Below the pieces are notes generated by a model. The model was not told the DNA's origin and did not search any database. It worked only from the letters and a program-made list of their open reading frames with translations. DNA of 64,000 nucleotides from CAYPAV01 sp964408805 (GTDB taxonomy: Bacteria; Pseudomonadota; Alphaproteobacteria; UBA8366), in assembly GCA_964408805.1 (NCBI GenBank), contig CAYPAV010000003.1, forward strand, positions 124,001 through 188,000, written 5' to 3'. This document shows positions 26,926 through 34,890 of this stretch, in pieces. A program made the position numbers and the translations under genes. Each line of letters begins with the position of its first letter. Position 1 is the first letter of the stretch.

Positions 26926-28881
26926 TTACTGGCAGGCTAGGCATTCCTCGTAATCGATGGTTTCGGCCGGCAGGTCACCGCTATTCACCTTGCCCAAATG
27001 CGGCACCTGCCGAACCGCTTCGTCCTGGTTGGAGACGACCTCGGCCCGCTGTATCGACTTGGAGCGGCAGTAGTAGAGGCTCTTCACGCCCTTCTTCCAG
27101 GCTTGGAAATGAAGCTGATGAAGGTCGCGTTTGTGAATATCCGCCGGCAGAAACAGATTCACCGATTGTGACTGGCAAACGAACGGTGCCCGATCGGCGG
27201 CGTGCTCCACGATCCAACGCTGGTCGATCTCGAAAGCGGTCCGGAACACAGCCCTCTCGTCGTCGGTCAGAAAGTCGAGATGCTGTACGGACCCTTCATT
27301 CGTCGTAATGGAGGACCAAGTCGCGTCGTCATCGTGCCCGTATTCCACCAACAAAGCCTTCAAATAGGTGTTTCGGACATTGAAGGAGCCCGACAGCGTC
27401 TTGTGCGTGAAGCTGTTGGCGGCATTCGGCTCGATCCCGGGCGAGGCACCGCCGCAAATGATCGATATCGACGCCGTCGGCGCCACCGACATCTTGTTGG
27501 AAAAGCGTTCCATGATCCCGAAATCCGCGGCATCCGGACAAGCGCCGCGTTCCTCGGCAAGCTTGCGGGACGCCGCATCGGCCCCGCTTCGGATATGTTT
27601 GAACATCCGGATGTTCCAGACCTTGGCCATGGCACCCTCGAAGGGCAGCATGTTGGCCTGAAGAAAGGAATGGAACCCCATCACGCCAAGGCCGACCGAG
27701 CGTTCGCGCATGGCGGCGTATTTGGCGCGCGCGAAATCGTCGGGCGCATTCTCGATGAAATCCTGAAGGACATTGTCGAGAAACCGCATCACGTCATCGA
27801 TGAAGTTCTCCTCGCCTTCCCACTCCAAATATTTTTCGAGATTGAGCGATGAGAGGCAGCAGACAGCCGTTCGGTCCTCGCCGAACCTATCGATGCCGGT
27901 CGGCAGGGTAATTTCCGAACAGAGGTTCGAGGTCTTGACCTCGAGCCCGCCGAGTTTCTGGTGTTCGGGCAAGGCCTTGTTCACGTGATCGATATAGACG
28001 AGGTAGGGCTCGCCGGTCTCGATCCTTGAGGTGAGAATACGAATCCAAAGTCCCCGGGCGGAGATTTTCCGCAGAACCGAGCCGTCCTTGGGACTCGTCA
28101 GCGCCCATTCGTCATCATTCTCCACGGCCCGCATGAAAGCGTCCGTCACCAGAAGCCCGTGGTGCAAATTCAAGGCTTTGCGATTCGGATCGCCGCCGGT
28201 CGGCCTTCGGATTTCGACGAATTCCTCGATCTCGGGATGGCTGACCGGTAGATAGACCGCCGCACTGCCGCGTCGGAGCGAGCCCTGGCTGATCGCCAGG
28301 GTCAGCGAGTCCATAACGCGAATGAAGGGGATGACACCCGACGTCTTGCCGTTGTGGCCCACGCGCTCGCCGATCGAGCGGAGATTGCCCCAGTAGCTCC
28401 CGATTCCGCCGCCACGGGCGGCCAGCCAAACGTTTTCGTTCCAAAGCCCGAGAATGCCTTCCAAACTATCCGTCGCTTCGTTCAAGAAGCATGAGATCGG
28501 CAGGCCGCGGGATGTACCGCCGTTCGAGAGCACCGGTGTCGAGGGCATCAGCCAATGCCGGCTGATGTAATTGTAAAGGCGCTGGGCGTGATCTGAATCG
28601 TCGGCGTAGTGCAACGCCACGCGGGCAAACAGATCCTGATAATCCTCGCCCGGCATCAGGTAGCGGTCGGTCAAGGTCGCCTTGCCGAATGTCGTCAACA
28701 AATCGTCGCGCCGACGATCGATTTCGACCCGAACCCCTTTGTCGTTCTGTTTGACGTCACGGAATTCGCCGTCGGACGCGGACGACGCCCGAAGCGCGGC
28801 GTTTCCATCGGACTCCGCCAAAATTTCAGCGGACTTATCCACAAGCGCGTCGTCCCGCGGAAATACTCCCGATCCGTCCAT
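26926..28881 (-). CDS. nrdA: Class Ia ribonucleotide reductase alpha subunit NrdA
   Basis: NrdA reduces NDPs to dNDPs. Active-site cysteines are seen at C131 (PISCF), about C321 (SNLCSEI) and about C342 (AVCCLSSLN). The radical-transfer Tyr pair is in SLYYCRS, and the C-terminal redox pair is CLAC in the last residues. The N-terminus lacks an ATP-cone domain, so dATP overall inhibition through a cone is not expected. ATG 28881 (651 aa) is chosen because GGGGGAGGA precedes it directly. The longer ORF start at 28980 would place the NrdR box inside the gene. Confidence 0.95.
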   Translation of the reverse strand: MDGSGVFPRDDALVDKSAEILAESDGNAALRASSASDGEFRDVKQNDKGVRVEIDRRRDDLLTTFGKATLTDRYLMPGEDYQDLFARVALHYADDSDHAQRLYNYISRHWLMPSTPVLSNGGTSRGLPISCFLNEATDSLEGILGLWNENVWLAARGGGIGSYWGNLRSIGERVGHNGKTSGVIPFIRVMDSLTLAISQGSLRRGSAAVYLPVSHPEIEEFVEIRRPTGGDPNRKALNLHHGLLVTDAFMRAVENDDEWALTSPKDGSVLRKISARGLWIRILTSRIETGEPYLVYIDHVNKALPEHQKLGGLEVKTSNLCSEITLPTGIDRFGEDRTAVCCLSSLNLEKYLEWEGEENFIDDVMRFLDNVLQDFIENAPDDFARAKYAAMRERSVGLGVMGFHSFLQANMLPFEGAMAKVWNIRMFKHIRSGADAASRKLAEERGACPDAADFGIMERFSNKMSVAPTASISIICGGASPGIEPNAANSFTHKTLSGSFNVRNTYLKALLVEYGHDDDATWSSITTNEGSVQHLDFLTDDERAVFRTAFEIDQRWIVEHAADRAPFVCQSQSVNLFLPADIHKRDLHQLHFQAWKKGVKSLYYCRSKSIQRAEVVSNQDEAVRQVPHLGKVNSGDLPAETIDYEECLACQ

Positions 28882-28894
28882 GTTCCTCCCCCCT

Positions 28895-28910
28895 GTCCAC
28901 AGCTGTGGAC
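28895..28910 (-). promoter_or_regulatory. Perfect 16-bp palindrome in the nrdA leader
   Basis: GTCCACAGCTGTGGAC (28895-28910) is perfectly symmetrical and lies 14 bases before the nrdA start. Its CCAC...GTGG arms echo the neighbouring NrdR box, 34 bases centre to centre, so it may be a degenerate second NrdR site or an mRNA hairpin near the ribosome-binding site. Confidence 0.45.
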
Positions 28911-28919
28911 TGAGTAATT

Positions 28920-28928
28920 TGTTGATAA
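28920..28928 (-). promoter_or_regulatory. DnaA-box-like site upstream of nrdA
   Basis: TTATCAACA on the minus strand (28920-28928) matches the DnaA box TTATCCACA at eight of nine positions and touches the NrdR box. DnaA regulates nrdAB in E. coli, so the position is suggestive. A single near-match can occur by chance. Confidence 0.35.
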
Positions 28929-28944
28929 CCACTATATATCGTGG
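28929..28944 (-). promoter_or_regulatory. NrdR box controlling nrdAB
   Basis: CCACTATATATCGTGG (28929-28944) fits the NrdR-box consensus (ACACTATATATAGTGT-like, seven of eight positions symmetrical) and lies about 50 bases upstream of the nrdA start, overlapping the likely -10 region. NrdR is the ATP/dATP-sensing repressor of ribonucleotide reductase genes. Boxes usually occur in pairs; the second here is poor. Confidence 0.75.
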
Positions 28945-29110
28945 CTTGTTGAGACATACGATACCAGATGTAGGCGCCATGTCATCGTGAACAAATCGCG
29001 AACATTAATAAAATTTTAACCCCATATCGACTTTCGTCAAGAGTGCTTCGAAATCACCGTTGGCGCCGTCAATCTAAACAGGCAATCTAACCGTCACGAA
29101 TTGGGGAGCG

Positions 29111-29677
29111 ATGTCGATGAAGCTCAATCTCGGTTGCGGCCACCACCACCTTGAGAGCTATTTGAATGTCGATAAGTATGAAAGCTGCCAGCCCGACGAG
29201 ATCGCCGATCTCGAGATCTTCCCCTGGCCTTGGGCGGATGATGCCGCCGAGGAAGTCGTCCTGAGCCATGTCTTGGAGCATTTGGGACAGGCGACCGAAA
29301 TATATTTCGGCATCTTCAAGGAGCTCTACCGGGTGTGCCGGAATGGGGCAAAGGTTCTGATCGCCGTACCACACCCCCGGCACGATGATTTCATCAATGA
29401 TCCGACCCATGTTCACGCCGTAACGGTCGAATCCCTGGCGATGTTTTCCAAGAAATCCTGCGAAGAGTTCGTGGCCCAGAAGGCGGCGAATACGCCGCTC
29501 GCGTTGATCCTCGGTGTCGATTTCGAAATGGAGGATATGAAATTCACCTTGGAGCAGCCCTGGCTCTCGAAGGTGCAAAGCGGGGTGATGGGCGACACCG
29601 ATCTGTTGCTCGCGATCCGCCAGCACAACAACGTCATCAAGGAAACGACGGTGGTGCTCAAGGTCAACAAGACCTGA
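29111..29677 (+). CDS. Class I SAM-dependent methyltransferase-like protein
   Basis: The 188-residue protein starts with the SAM-binding glycine loop KLNLGCGHHHLESYLNVDKY and has a methyltransferase-like SHVLEHL segment, both typical of small Methyltransf_11-like proteins often found in surface polysaccharide loci. The acceptor is unknown. GGGGAG lies eight bases before the ATG. It stands alone on the plus strand and converges with a CoA-transferase gene 8 bases away. The C-terminal half (about 115-188) is less typical of the fold and may bind the substrate. Confidence 0.75.
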   Translation: MSMKLNLGCGHHHLESYLNVDKYESCQPDEIADLEIFPWPWADDAAEEVVLSHVLEHLGQATEIYFGIFKELYRVCRNGAKVLIAVPHPRHDDFINDPTHVHAVTVESLAMFSKKSCEEFVAQKAANTPLALILGVDFEMEDMKFTLEQPWLSKVQSGVMGDTDLLLAIRQHNNVIKETTVVLKVNKT

Positions 29678-29684
29678 TTCGGAC

Positions 29685-30911
29685 CTATTCCGCCGCCGAC
29701 TCCCTGCCGTCGCCGACCCGCCCATCGAGCGTGATGCCGGCTTCCGTCATCGCCTCGATTTCAGACTCCGAATAGCCCGCCTCGCGCAACACTTCGACGC
29801 TGTGGGCGCCGAGGACGGCCGGCAGGCGGCGAATTTCTCCCGGAGACTTGGAGAACTTTACCGGCACATCGGTCAACCGAATCCGGCCCTCGCTCGGATG
29901 GTCGAATTCGCGAAAAATACCGGCAGCCTTGATGTGCGGATCGTCGGGCAGATCTTCGAACATGTTGACCTTGCCGTGGGGAATATCCGCCTTCTCCAAG
30001 ACGTCGAGCAAATCGGCGGTCGTCCAATCCTTCACGATGTCGGCGACCATGACATAAAGCTCGCCGATCTTCTCGCTTCGCGTCTTGGGGTCCATGACCC
30101 GCGGGTCGTCGATCATGTCCTCGCGTCCGACCACCCGCCAGAATGCCCGCCAATGCTTGGTACTGTAGGGAAGGACACAGACGTAACCGTCTTTCGTCGC
30201 ATAAGGGCGGCGGTACTCGACCATCGTCCGTTCATACCCCATCCCGCCCAAGGGCGGGTCGAATACCTGACCGGATTGGTGCTCCATCATGTTGAACCCG
30301 ACCATGGTTTCCAACATCGGCACCTCGATTTCCTGACCCTCCCCCGTCCGTTCCCGGTGCAGAAGGGCGGCAATGGTCGCGTAAGCCGAGACCTGGGAAA
30401 GGATCTTGTCGGTGATTGAGGAATTGACGAAACGCGGCGGCCCGTCCCGGCCACCCTGCATCGCCGCCATGCCGGACGTGCCCTGAATAATGTCGTCATA
30501 CGCCGGCCGCGCCGCATAGGGCCCGTCCCGACCGAAGCCGACGACCGAGACATAGATAACTTCCCGATTGACCGCCTGACAGGCTTCGTAGTCGAGCCCA
30601 AGCCGGGCAAGAGCCGCGGGGCGAACCGAACTTATAAAGACATCCGCCGTCGAGATCAGCCGAAGCAGGGCTTCCCGACCGCCGGCTTGCTTTAAGTCGA
30701 GGACGATACAGCGCTTGTTCCGGTTGCCGGAAAGGAAGGCATGACCCATGCCCGGATTCCGGTAAGGTGCCACATGACGGATGATGTCCCCGTCGGGCGT
30801 TTCGACCTTGATGATATCGGCGCCGAGATCGCCCATGATCTGAACGCCGACCGGCCCCAGGAATACGGTCGTCAGGTCGATAATCCGGTAACCTGAAAGC
30901 GGTCCGGCCAT
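29685..30911 (-). CDS. CaiB/BaiF family (class III) CoA transferase
   Basis: The 408-residue protein has the class III CoA-transferase fold. It begins AGPLSGYRIIDLTTVFLGP, has the LGADIIKVETPDGD segment that binds CoA, and carries the catalytic aspartate in the region AYDDIIQGTSG that would form the aspartyl-CoA intermediate. Members move CoA between organic acids such as carnitine, formate/oxalate, succinate and bile acids. The substrate cannot be assigned. ATG 30911 is preferred; GTG 30914 is one codon earlier. A truncated nitroreductase reading frame ends 4 bases upstream. Confidence 0.88.
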   Translation of the reverse strand: MAGPLSGYRIIDLTTVFLGPVGVQIMGDLGADIIKVETPDGDIIRHVAPYRNPGMGHAFLSGNRNKRCIVLDLKQAGGREALLRLISTADVFISSVRPAALARLGLDYEACQAVNREVIYVSVVGFGRDGPYAARPAYDDIIQGTSGMAAMQGGRDGPPRFVNSSITDKILSQVSAYATIAALLHRERTGEGQEIEVPMLETMVGFNMMEHQSGQVFDPPLGGMGYERTMVEYRRPYATKDGYVCVLPYSTKHWRAFWRVVGREDMIDDPRVMDPKTRSEKIGELYVMVADIVKDWTTADLLDVLEKADIPHGKVNMFEDLPDDPHIKAAGIFREFDHPSEGRIRLTDVPVKFSKSPGEIRRLPAVLGAHSVEVLREAGYSESEIEAMTEAGITLDGRVGDGRESAAE

Positions 30912-30915
30912 CACA

Positions 30916-31059
30916 TCAACTTTCGCGGAAAGCAGTGAAGTTCCCGAGCAACGCGCGCATCGTCACTTCGAGGAGATGAGCGGCGGTTTCTCGCGGGATC
31001 GGATCGAAACGAAAGGCCCGCACGGAACGGCGAGCCGGGATAGCTTCATCAACGTGCAT
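30916..31059 (-). pseudogene. Truncated nitroreductase remnant (N-terminal 47 codons)
   Basis: Reading the minus strand from ATG 31059 gives a 47-codon frame that starts MHVDEAIPARRSVRAF, continues DPIPRETAAHLLEVTMRA and stops at TGA 30916-30918. The RRSVRAF, PIPRET and LLE features are the hallmark N-terminus of the nitroreductase/FMN oxidoreductase family, where the next residues should be PSGxNxQPW. The match ends exactly there. A GGAAGGG ribosome-binding site remains a few bases upstream. The rest of the gene (about 150 residues) is absent, and the CoA-transferase gene begins 4 bases on, which suggests a deletion joined the two. Confidence 0.7.
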
Positions 31060-31184
31060 GCAACCCTTCCACGGATTCGTTTGTTTTGAATGTCGTCAAG
31101 CGGCGCTGCGTCTCTTCGCGCGGCGCGCGTGTGGCAAATGGATTGGCCGCCGGGCTTCGACGGCCCCAACGACGGAAGGACCGG

Positions 31185-31352
31185 TCAGTCCCGCGAGAGC
31201 CGGGCGATCTCGTCCTTGATTGCCAACTTCTGCCGTTTCAGATCTTTGATCGCCGCGGTGTTGGGCATTGGGCGACTGTTCTCATCCTCCAATGCCAAAT
31301 CGAGATCGGCGTGCTTCTTTTTCAAGGATTCGATGTGATCCTCAACCGACAT
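31185..31352 (-). CDS. DUF465 (YdcH-like) small coiled-coil protein, copy 1
   Basis: The 55-residue protein starts MSVEDHIESLKKKHADLD and ends IKDLKRQKLAIKDEIARL, the two-helix DUF465 pattern with the conserved LKKxKLxxKDEI-like core. Function is unknown. ATG 31352 has GGAG about eight bases upstream; a longer in-frame start at 31406 adds an unconserved tail. A second DUF465 gene lies at 33205-33405 on the other side of the TIGR02444-pfk pair. Confidence 0.82.
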   Translation of the reverse strand: MSVEDHIESLKKKHADLDLALEDENSRPMPNTAAIKDLKRQKLAIKDEIARLSRD

Positions 31353-31518
31353 GCTTGGGCTCCCTTCGCCGTTCACCTCTTCAAACTCTTTCAACATTCG
31401 CCTCATCCATATCCGTCGATCGGAACGCGTTTTCCACGCAAATTTCGCTTTAATTGATGGTAGCTCGAACCGACCAATCTGTCACCCGGCGAGAGGAAAT
31501 TTTGCTTGGCCCAATGAA

Positions 31519-32016
31519 CTATTTTTCGGTGTTAAGCAGCAGTTCAATCGCGGCTTGCGTAACCCCATCAAGCGGCACCTCGATTATCTCCAGATAGACC
31601 TCGAGATTGGCGCGTGCGATGGCGATCGATCCCGTCTCTTCGGGTAGCGCTGTCCGCGATTGCAGAAATAATTGCTCAATTCGTTCCGCTTCCAGTTCGA
31701 GACTCTTGATCGATTCACGCAGATTGTCGGCCTCGCCACGAGGCATCTCGCGATAGCCGTTCTTCATGTCCCGGCGCAATCCGCGAAGCGGATGGACCAC
31801 GCCTTGGCGCCAGCCCGAAACCGTCCCTTCCAGGTCAAGAATATCCGCCGATGACAATTGTCGCCGCCCCGTCAGGCCGCACCAGCAGCAATAGAGCAGC
31901 ATGTTGACGTCCGCGCCGTGGCGGTCCTGGACGGCGATCAAAGCATCGGGAAGGCCGGGCCGCTCGTAAATCGATAGCGAGAACGCCCAAAACGACCGGA
32001 CCTCCGCCTCTTTCAT
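31519..32016 (-). CDS. TIGR02444/DUF2390 family protein
   Basis: The 165-residue protein matches the TIGR02444 pattern: FWAFSLSIYERPGLPDALIAVQDRHGADVNMLLYCCWCG near the N-terminus, followed by helical segments. Its function is not known. Its ATG overlaps the stop of the upstream pfk gene as ATGA, so it is translated from the same message as phosphofructokinase. The all-helical C-terminal half (about 80-165) is acidic with a weak coiled-coil look. Confidence 0.8.
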   Translation of the reverse strand: MKEAEVRSFWAFSLSIYERPGLPDALIAVQDRHGADVNMLLYCCWCGLTGRRQLSSADILDLEGTVSGWRQGVVHPLRGLRRDMKNGYREMPRGEADNLRESIKSLELEAERIEQLFLQSRTALPEETGSIAIARANLEVYLEIIEVPLDGVTQAAIELLLNTEK

Positions 32017-33095
32017 GCATCCCCCAGGGATATTCCCAGGCCCCGCGCGGTGGCGACGGCGGGGCCCGACGGATCGACCGCCTGATAGGTCGCAATGGCA
32101 TCGCCGATCGATACGTCTTCAATTTGACGATCACGCCAGGCCACCATTCGATCGCTTCGACCCTCGGCGACAAGATCGACCGCGCGCACGCCGAACGCGG
32201 ATGCCATCATGCGGTCGCGGGCTGTCGGGATTCCGCCACGTTGAACGTGACCAAGCACGGTTACGCGAATTTCGGCGGACACCCGCTCAGCAAGCATCTC
32301 CGCAAGCGCATGCCCGATCCCGCCGTAACCGACGCCGCGGGGCGCATTACCGCCGGTTACAGATTGACCGTCCGGCAAGGTGACCGCCTCCGCCACGATC
32401 ACAAGAGCGAAGTTGTGGCGATCCGTCGCGACATCCTTCAATCGCTCCGCAACGATGTCGAGATCATAGGCAATCTCCGGGATCAAGATCACGTCGGCGC
32501 CACCGGCGATCCCGGCAACGAGGGCAATGTGACCCGCATCCCGGCCCATGACTTCCAAGATCATGATTCTGTCGTGACTAGCGGCGGTCGGCTGCAAATG
32601 GTCGAGGGCCTCAGTGGCGACCTGCACGGCGGTGTCGTAGCCGATCGCAACCTCGGTGATACCGATATCGTTGTCGATTGTCTTGGGAATGCATACCAGT
32701 GGAATGTCGCCCTTATCGGCAAGGCGTTTCAATATGGCCTGGCTGCCGTCTCCGCCGATTCCGATCAGTGCGTCAAGGCCAAGCGAGCGGAAGCCTTCGA
32801 TCATCTCGTCCGAGCGATCGACCGCCTCTCCATTGGGATCGGGATAGCGGAATGGATCGCCTTTATTCGTACTTCCGAGAATCGTACCGCCTTGGCGAAG
32901 GTGCGACCCTTCAAAATCATCGGGCGTCAATTCGCGTGCCCTGGGCGGCCGATCAAGAAGCCCATCCGTACCGTGTTCGATACCGACGACCTCCCAATCG
33001 TGCCCGATTACCGCGCGACGCACCACGGCGCGAAGCGCGGCATTCAAACCTGCGCAATCGCCACCACTCGTCAATACGCCCAATCGTTTCGCCAT
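32013..33095 (-). CDS. 6-phosphofructokinase, ATP/PPi type unresolved
   Basis: This is a PfkA-family enzyme of 360 aa that phosphorylates fructose-6-phosphate. The N-terminal TSGGDCAGLNAA, the RQGGTILGST loop and the catalytic PKTIDNDI are clear. The phosphoryl-donor residues are mixed: GGDGS (114-118, Gly as in ATP enzymes) with PKTIDND (137-143, Lys as in PPi enzymes). Such G/K proteins form a separate clade and are usually thought to use ATP, but this needs an assay. GGGATGG lies before ATG 33095. Many Rhodospirillales rely on the Entner-Doudoroff route, so a Pfk may serve reversible or PPi-linked flux. Confidence 0.88.
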   Translation of the reverse strand: MAKRLGVLTSGGDCAGLNAALRAVVRRAVIGHDWEVVGIEHGTDGLLDRPPRARELTPDDFEGSHLRQGGTILGSTNKGDPFRYPDPNGEAVDRSDEMIEGFRSLGLDALIGIGGDGSQAILKRLADKGDIPLVCIPKTIDNDIGITEVAIGYDTAVQVATEALDHLQPTAASHDRIMILEVMGRDAGHIALVAGIAGGADVILIPEIAYDLDIVAERLKDVATDRHNFALVIVAEAVTLPDGQSVTGGNAPRGVGYGGIGHALAEMLAERVSAEIRVTVLGHVQRGGIPTARDRMMASAFGVRAVDLVAEGRSDRMVAWRDRQIEDVSIGDAIATYQAVDPSGPAVATARGLGISLGDA

Positions 33096-33204
33096 TTTGC
33101 CATCCCGCTATAGTTCAATTGAGATCGATAAATCCCTTACGGAAATTTGTCGCGAAATTTGATACATTAGGAAAGTCGGCAGCATACATTCGGCCGTGGG
33201 GAAA

Positions 33205-33405
33205 ATGGACGAATTAGACGACATCAGGCAACAACTCGATGTTTTGAGATTGGAACATCGCGATCTCGACGAGGCAATCGCGAGAATCACCGACAGTCCG
33301 CCATTCGATCAATTGCATATTCAACGGCTCAAGAAGCGAAAATTAATTTTAAGAGACCAGATCGCAACGCTCGAGAGCCAATTAGTGCCTGATATTATCG
33401 CTTGA
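33205..33405 (+). CDS. DUF465 (YdcH-like) small coiled-coil protein, copy 2
   Basis: The 66-residue protein carries the DUF465 core: LRLEHRDLDEAIARI, then HIQRLKKRKLILRDQIATLESQL. It is divergent from pfk and a diverged paralogue of the copy at 31185-31352. ATG 33205 is preferred by comparison with family length, although GTG 33196 is in frame and a GGGGA run lies unusually close to the ATG. Function unknown. Confidence 0.82.
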   Translation: MDELDDIRQQLDVLRLEHRDLDEAIARITDSPPFDQLHIQRLKKRKLILRDQIATLESQLVPDIIA

Positions 33406-33433
33406 TTAGGAATTGCGGTTGGCGCCTCGGTTC

Positions 33434-34174
33434 CTAAATTCGGTGGTGCCGGTCAGTCGCGGCAAGCGCCGAAGCGGCATCCTCCTCCGCGGATAACGGA
33501 TGGACGGCGGCCGCGATCCGCAAGGCGATCTCCGCTTCCTCCCAAAAAAAGATCTGATTCTCCAGCACCCGCGCGATCCAATCCGCCTTTTCGGTCGCCT
33601 GCCGGACATCGCTGGCGATCAGCACCACACCGAATTCCGTCCCCCCCAACCTGCCGATTACGTCCGATTCTCCGACGTGCTGACGCAAGACCTCCGCGAC
33701 ATGTTCGATCGCCGCATCGCCCGCCGCACGACTGTGCTCGACATTGAGCGTTTCCAGATCTTCCACCGAAAGAAACAGCAGAATATTCTCGGTTTGGTAT
33801 TCTCGCGCCATAATCTGCGCATGCGAGATTTCCCGCACGAAGGCGCGACGGTTCAAGACACCGGTTAAACCGTCGCGATCCGCGAGATCGGTCAAATAAT
33901 CGATCCGCTTCCGGTTCTGGCCTATTTCCTGCCGAAGTTCCGCGACCTCAACCACGAGCTCCATCAGCGCCTTTCGCGCACGATCGGTCAGATCGGCCCG
34001 GTCGAGACCATGGAACGAAGCGATATCTTCGCTCAACTCGGCCAGATCGGGCGACACTGGAGATGAGGACTGTCCGGTTTTTCGCTCGAAGGCCTGCGTC
34101 GACGCGGTAACCGTCTTCGTATCACGGTTCATTGGCGCCGTTAGTTCGACCGGCTTGGGTTCATCCACTTTCAT
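33434..34174 (-). CDS. Degenerate GGDEF-domain protein
   Basis: The 246-residue protein has an N-terminal linker and coiled coil (about 65-98), then a GGDEF fold beginning DRDGLTGVLNRRAFVREI. The signature is GRLGGTEF (177-181 as GGTEF). The third position, normally D or E and a metal ligand, is Thr, and the first metal aspartate region reads SVEDLETLN. Diguanylate cyclase activity is therefore unlikely. It may act as a GTP or c-di-GMP sensing scaffold. There is no membrane segment or receiver domain. It is convergent with the second DUF465 gene. Confidence 0.83.
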   Translation of the reverse strand: MKVDEPKPVELTAPMNRDTKTVTASTQAFERKTGQSSSPVSPDLAELSEDIASFHGLDRADLTDRARKALMELVVEVAELRQEIGQNRKRIDYLTDLADRDGLTGVLNRRAFVREISHAQIMAREYQTENILLFLSVEDLETLNVEHSRAAGDAAIEHVAEVLRQHVGESDVIGRLGGTEFGVVLIASDVRQATEKADWIARVLENQIFFWEEAEIALRIAAAVHPLSAEEDAASALAATDRHHRI

Positions 34175-34285
34175 GCCGAACCGTCCCTAACAGTGAGTCC
34201 GAGGCATTCATACAACATCGTGGAATCATTAACAGAATCATACGCGAGATCGATGGATTCCGCTACCCACATGTTCACGCCCGAC

Positions 34286-34313
34286 TTGTCACCTCTTGGC
34301 CTCGAATTATAAT
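34286..34313 (+). promoter_or_regulatory. Strong sigma-70-type promoter of purE
   Basis: TTGTCA (34286-34291) and a perfect TATAAT (34308-34313) are 16 bases apart, about 45 bases before the purE start. This is the best vegetative promoter match I see in the window. An AGGAG ribosome site follows at 34343-34347. Confidence 0.65.
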
Positions 34314-34357
34314 GCGCGGCCAGCACGGAATATCACGGTTTTAGGAGACGGAAGAGC

Positions 34358-34846
34358 ATGGCGAACAAACCGATCGTCGGAATAATCATGGGCAGCCAAT
34401 CGGACTGGCCCACAATGAAAAAGACGGCGGAAATCCTCGATGAACTCGGCATCCCCCATGAAGAACGCGTGATTTCGGCACATCGAACGCCGGCACGGAC
34501 GCTCGAATACGCGGAATCGGCGCGAGATCGCGGCCTCAAGGTCATCATCGCGGGTGCCGGAAAGGCAGCCGCTCTCCCGGGTGCGGTCGCCGCCTTGACG
34601 CCATTGCCCATTCTCGGCGTGCCTATGAAGACATCGGATCTCGGTGGCCAGGACAGCCTGTTGTCGATGGCGCAAATGCCCGGCGGCATTCCCGTCGGAA
34701 CGCTCGCGATCGGCAATGCGGGCGCCACGAATGCCGGCCTGCTCGCCGCGGCGATTCTCGCCTTGGCGGATCCCGCGATCGCGAAAGCGCTGGATACCTG
34801 GCGGGCCAATCAATCGGCGAACGTACCGGAGAAACCGGAGGATTGA
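34358..34846 (+). CDS. purE: N5-carboxyaminoimidazole ribonucleotide mutase PurE
   Basis: PurE moves the carboxyl group of N5-CAIR to make CAIR in purine synthesis. The 162-residue protein has GSQSDWPTM, the catalytic histidine H42 in SAHRTP, and the class I tail MPGGIPVGTLAIGNAGATNAGLLAA. The usual AGAGGAAHLPG loop reads AGAGKAAALPG (65-75): Gly to Lys and His to Ala at positions that are normally conserved. purK, its usual neighbour, is not next to it; COQ9 is the convergent neighbour. Class I is favoured by the tail, but the altered loop leaves doubt about substrate handling. Confidence 0.9.
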   Translation: MANKPIVGIIMGSQSDWPTMKKTAEILDELGIPHEERVISAHRTPARTLEYAESARDRGLKVIIAGAGKAAALPGAVAALTPLPILGVPMKTSDLGGQDSLLSMAQMPGGIPVGTLAIGNAGATNAGLLAAAILALADPAIAKALDTWRANQSANVPEKPED

Positions 34847-34890
34847 TACGCGGCCTTCCGTGACGGGACCGGGTATGGCCGGCAGCCCTA

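Noticed and set aside
28882..28980. N-terminal extension of nrdA to 28980
   Set aside because: It would place the NrdR box inside the coding sequence and ignore the strong GGGGGAGGA site before ATG 28881.
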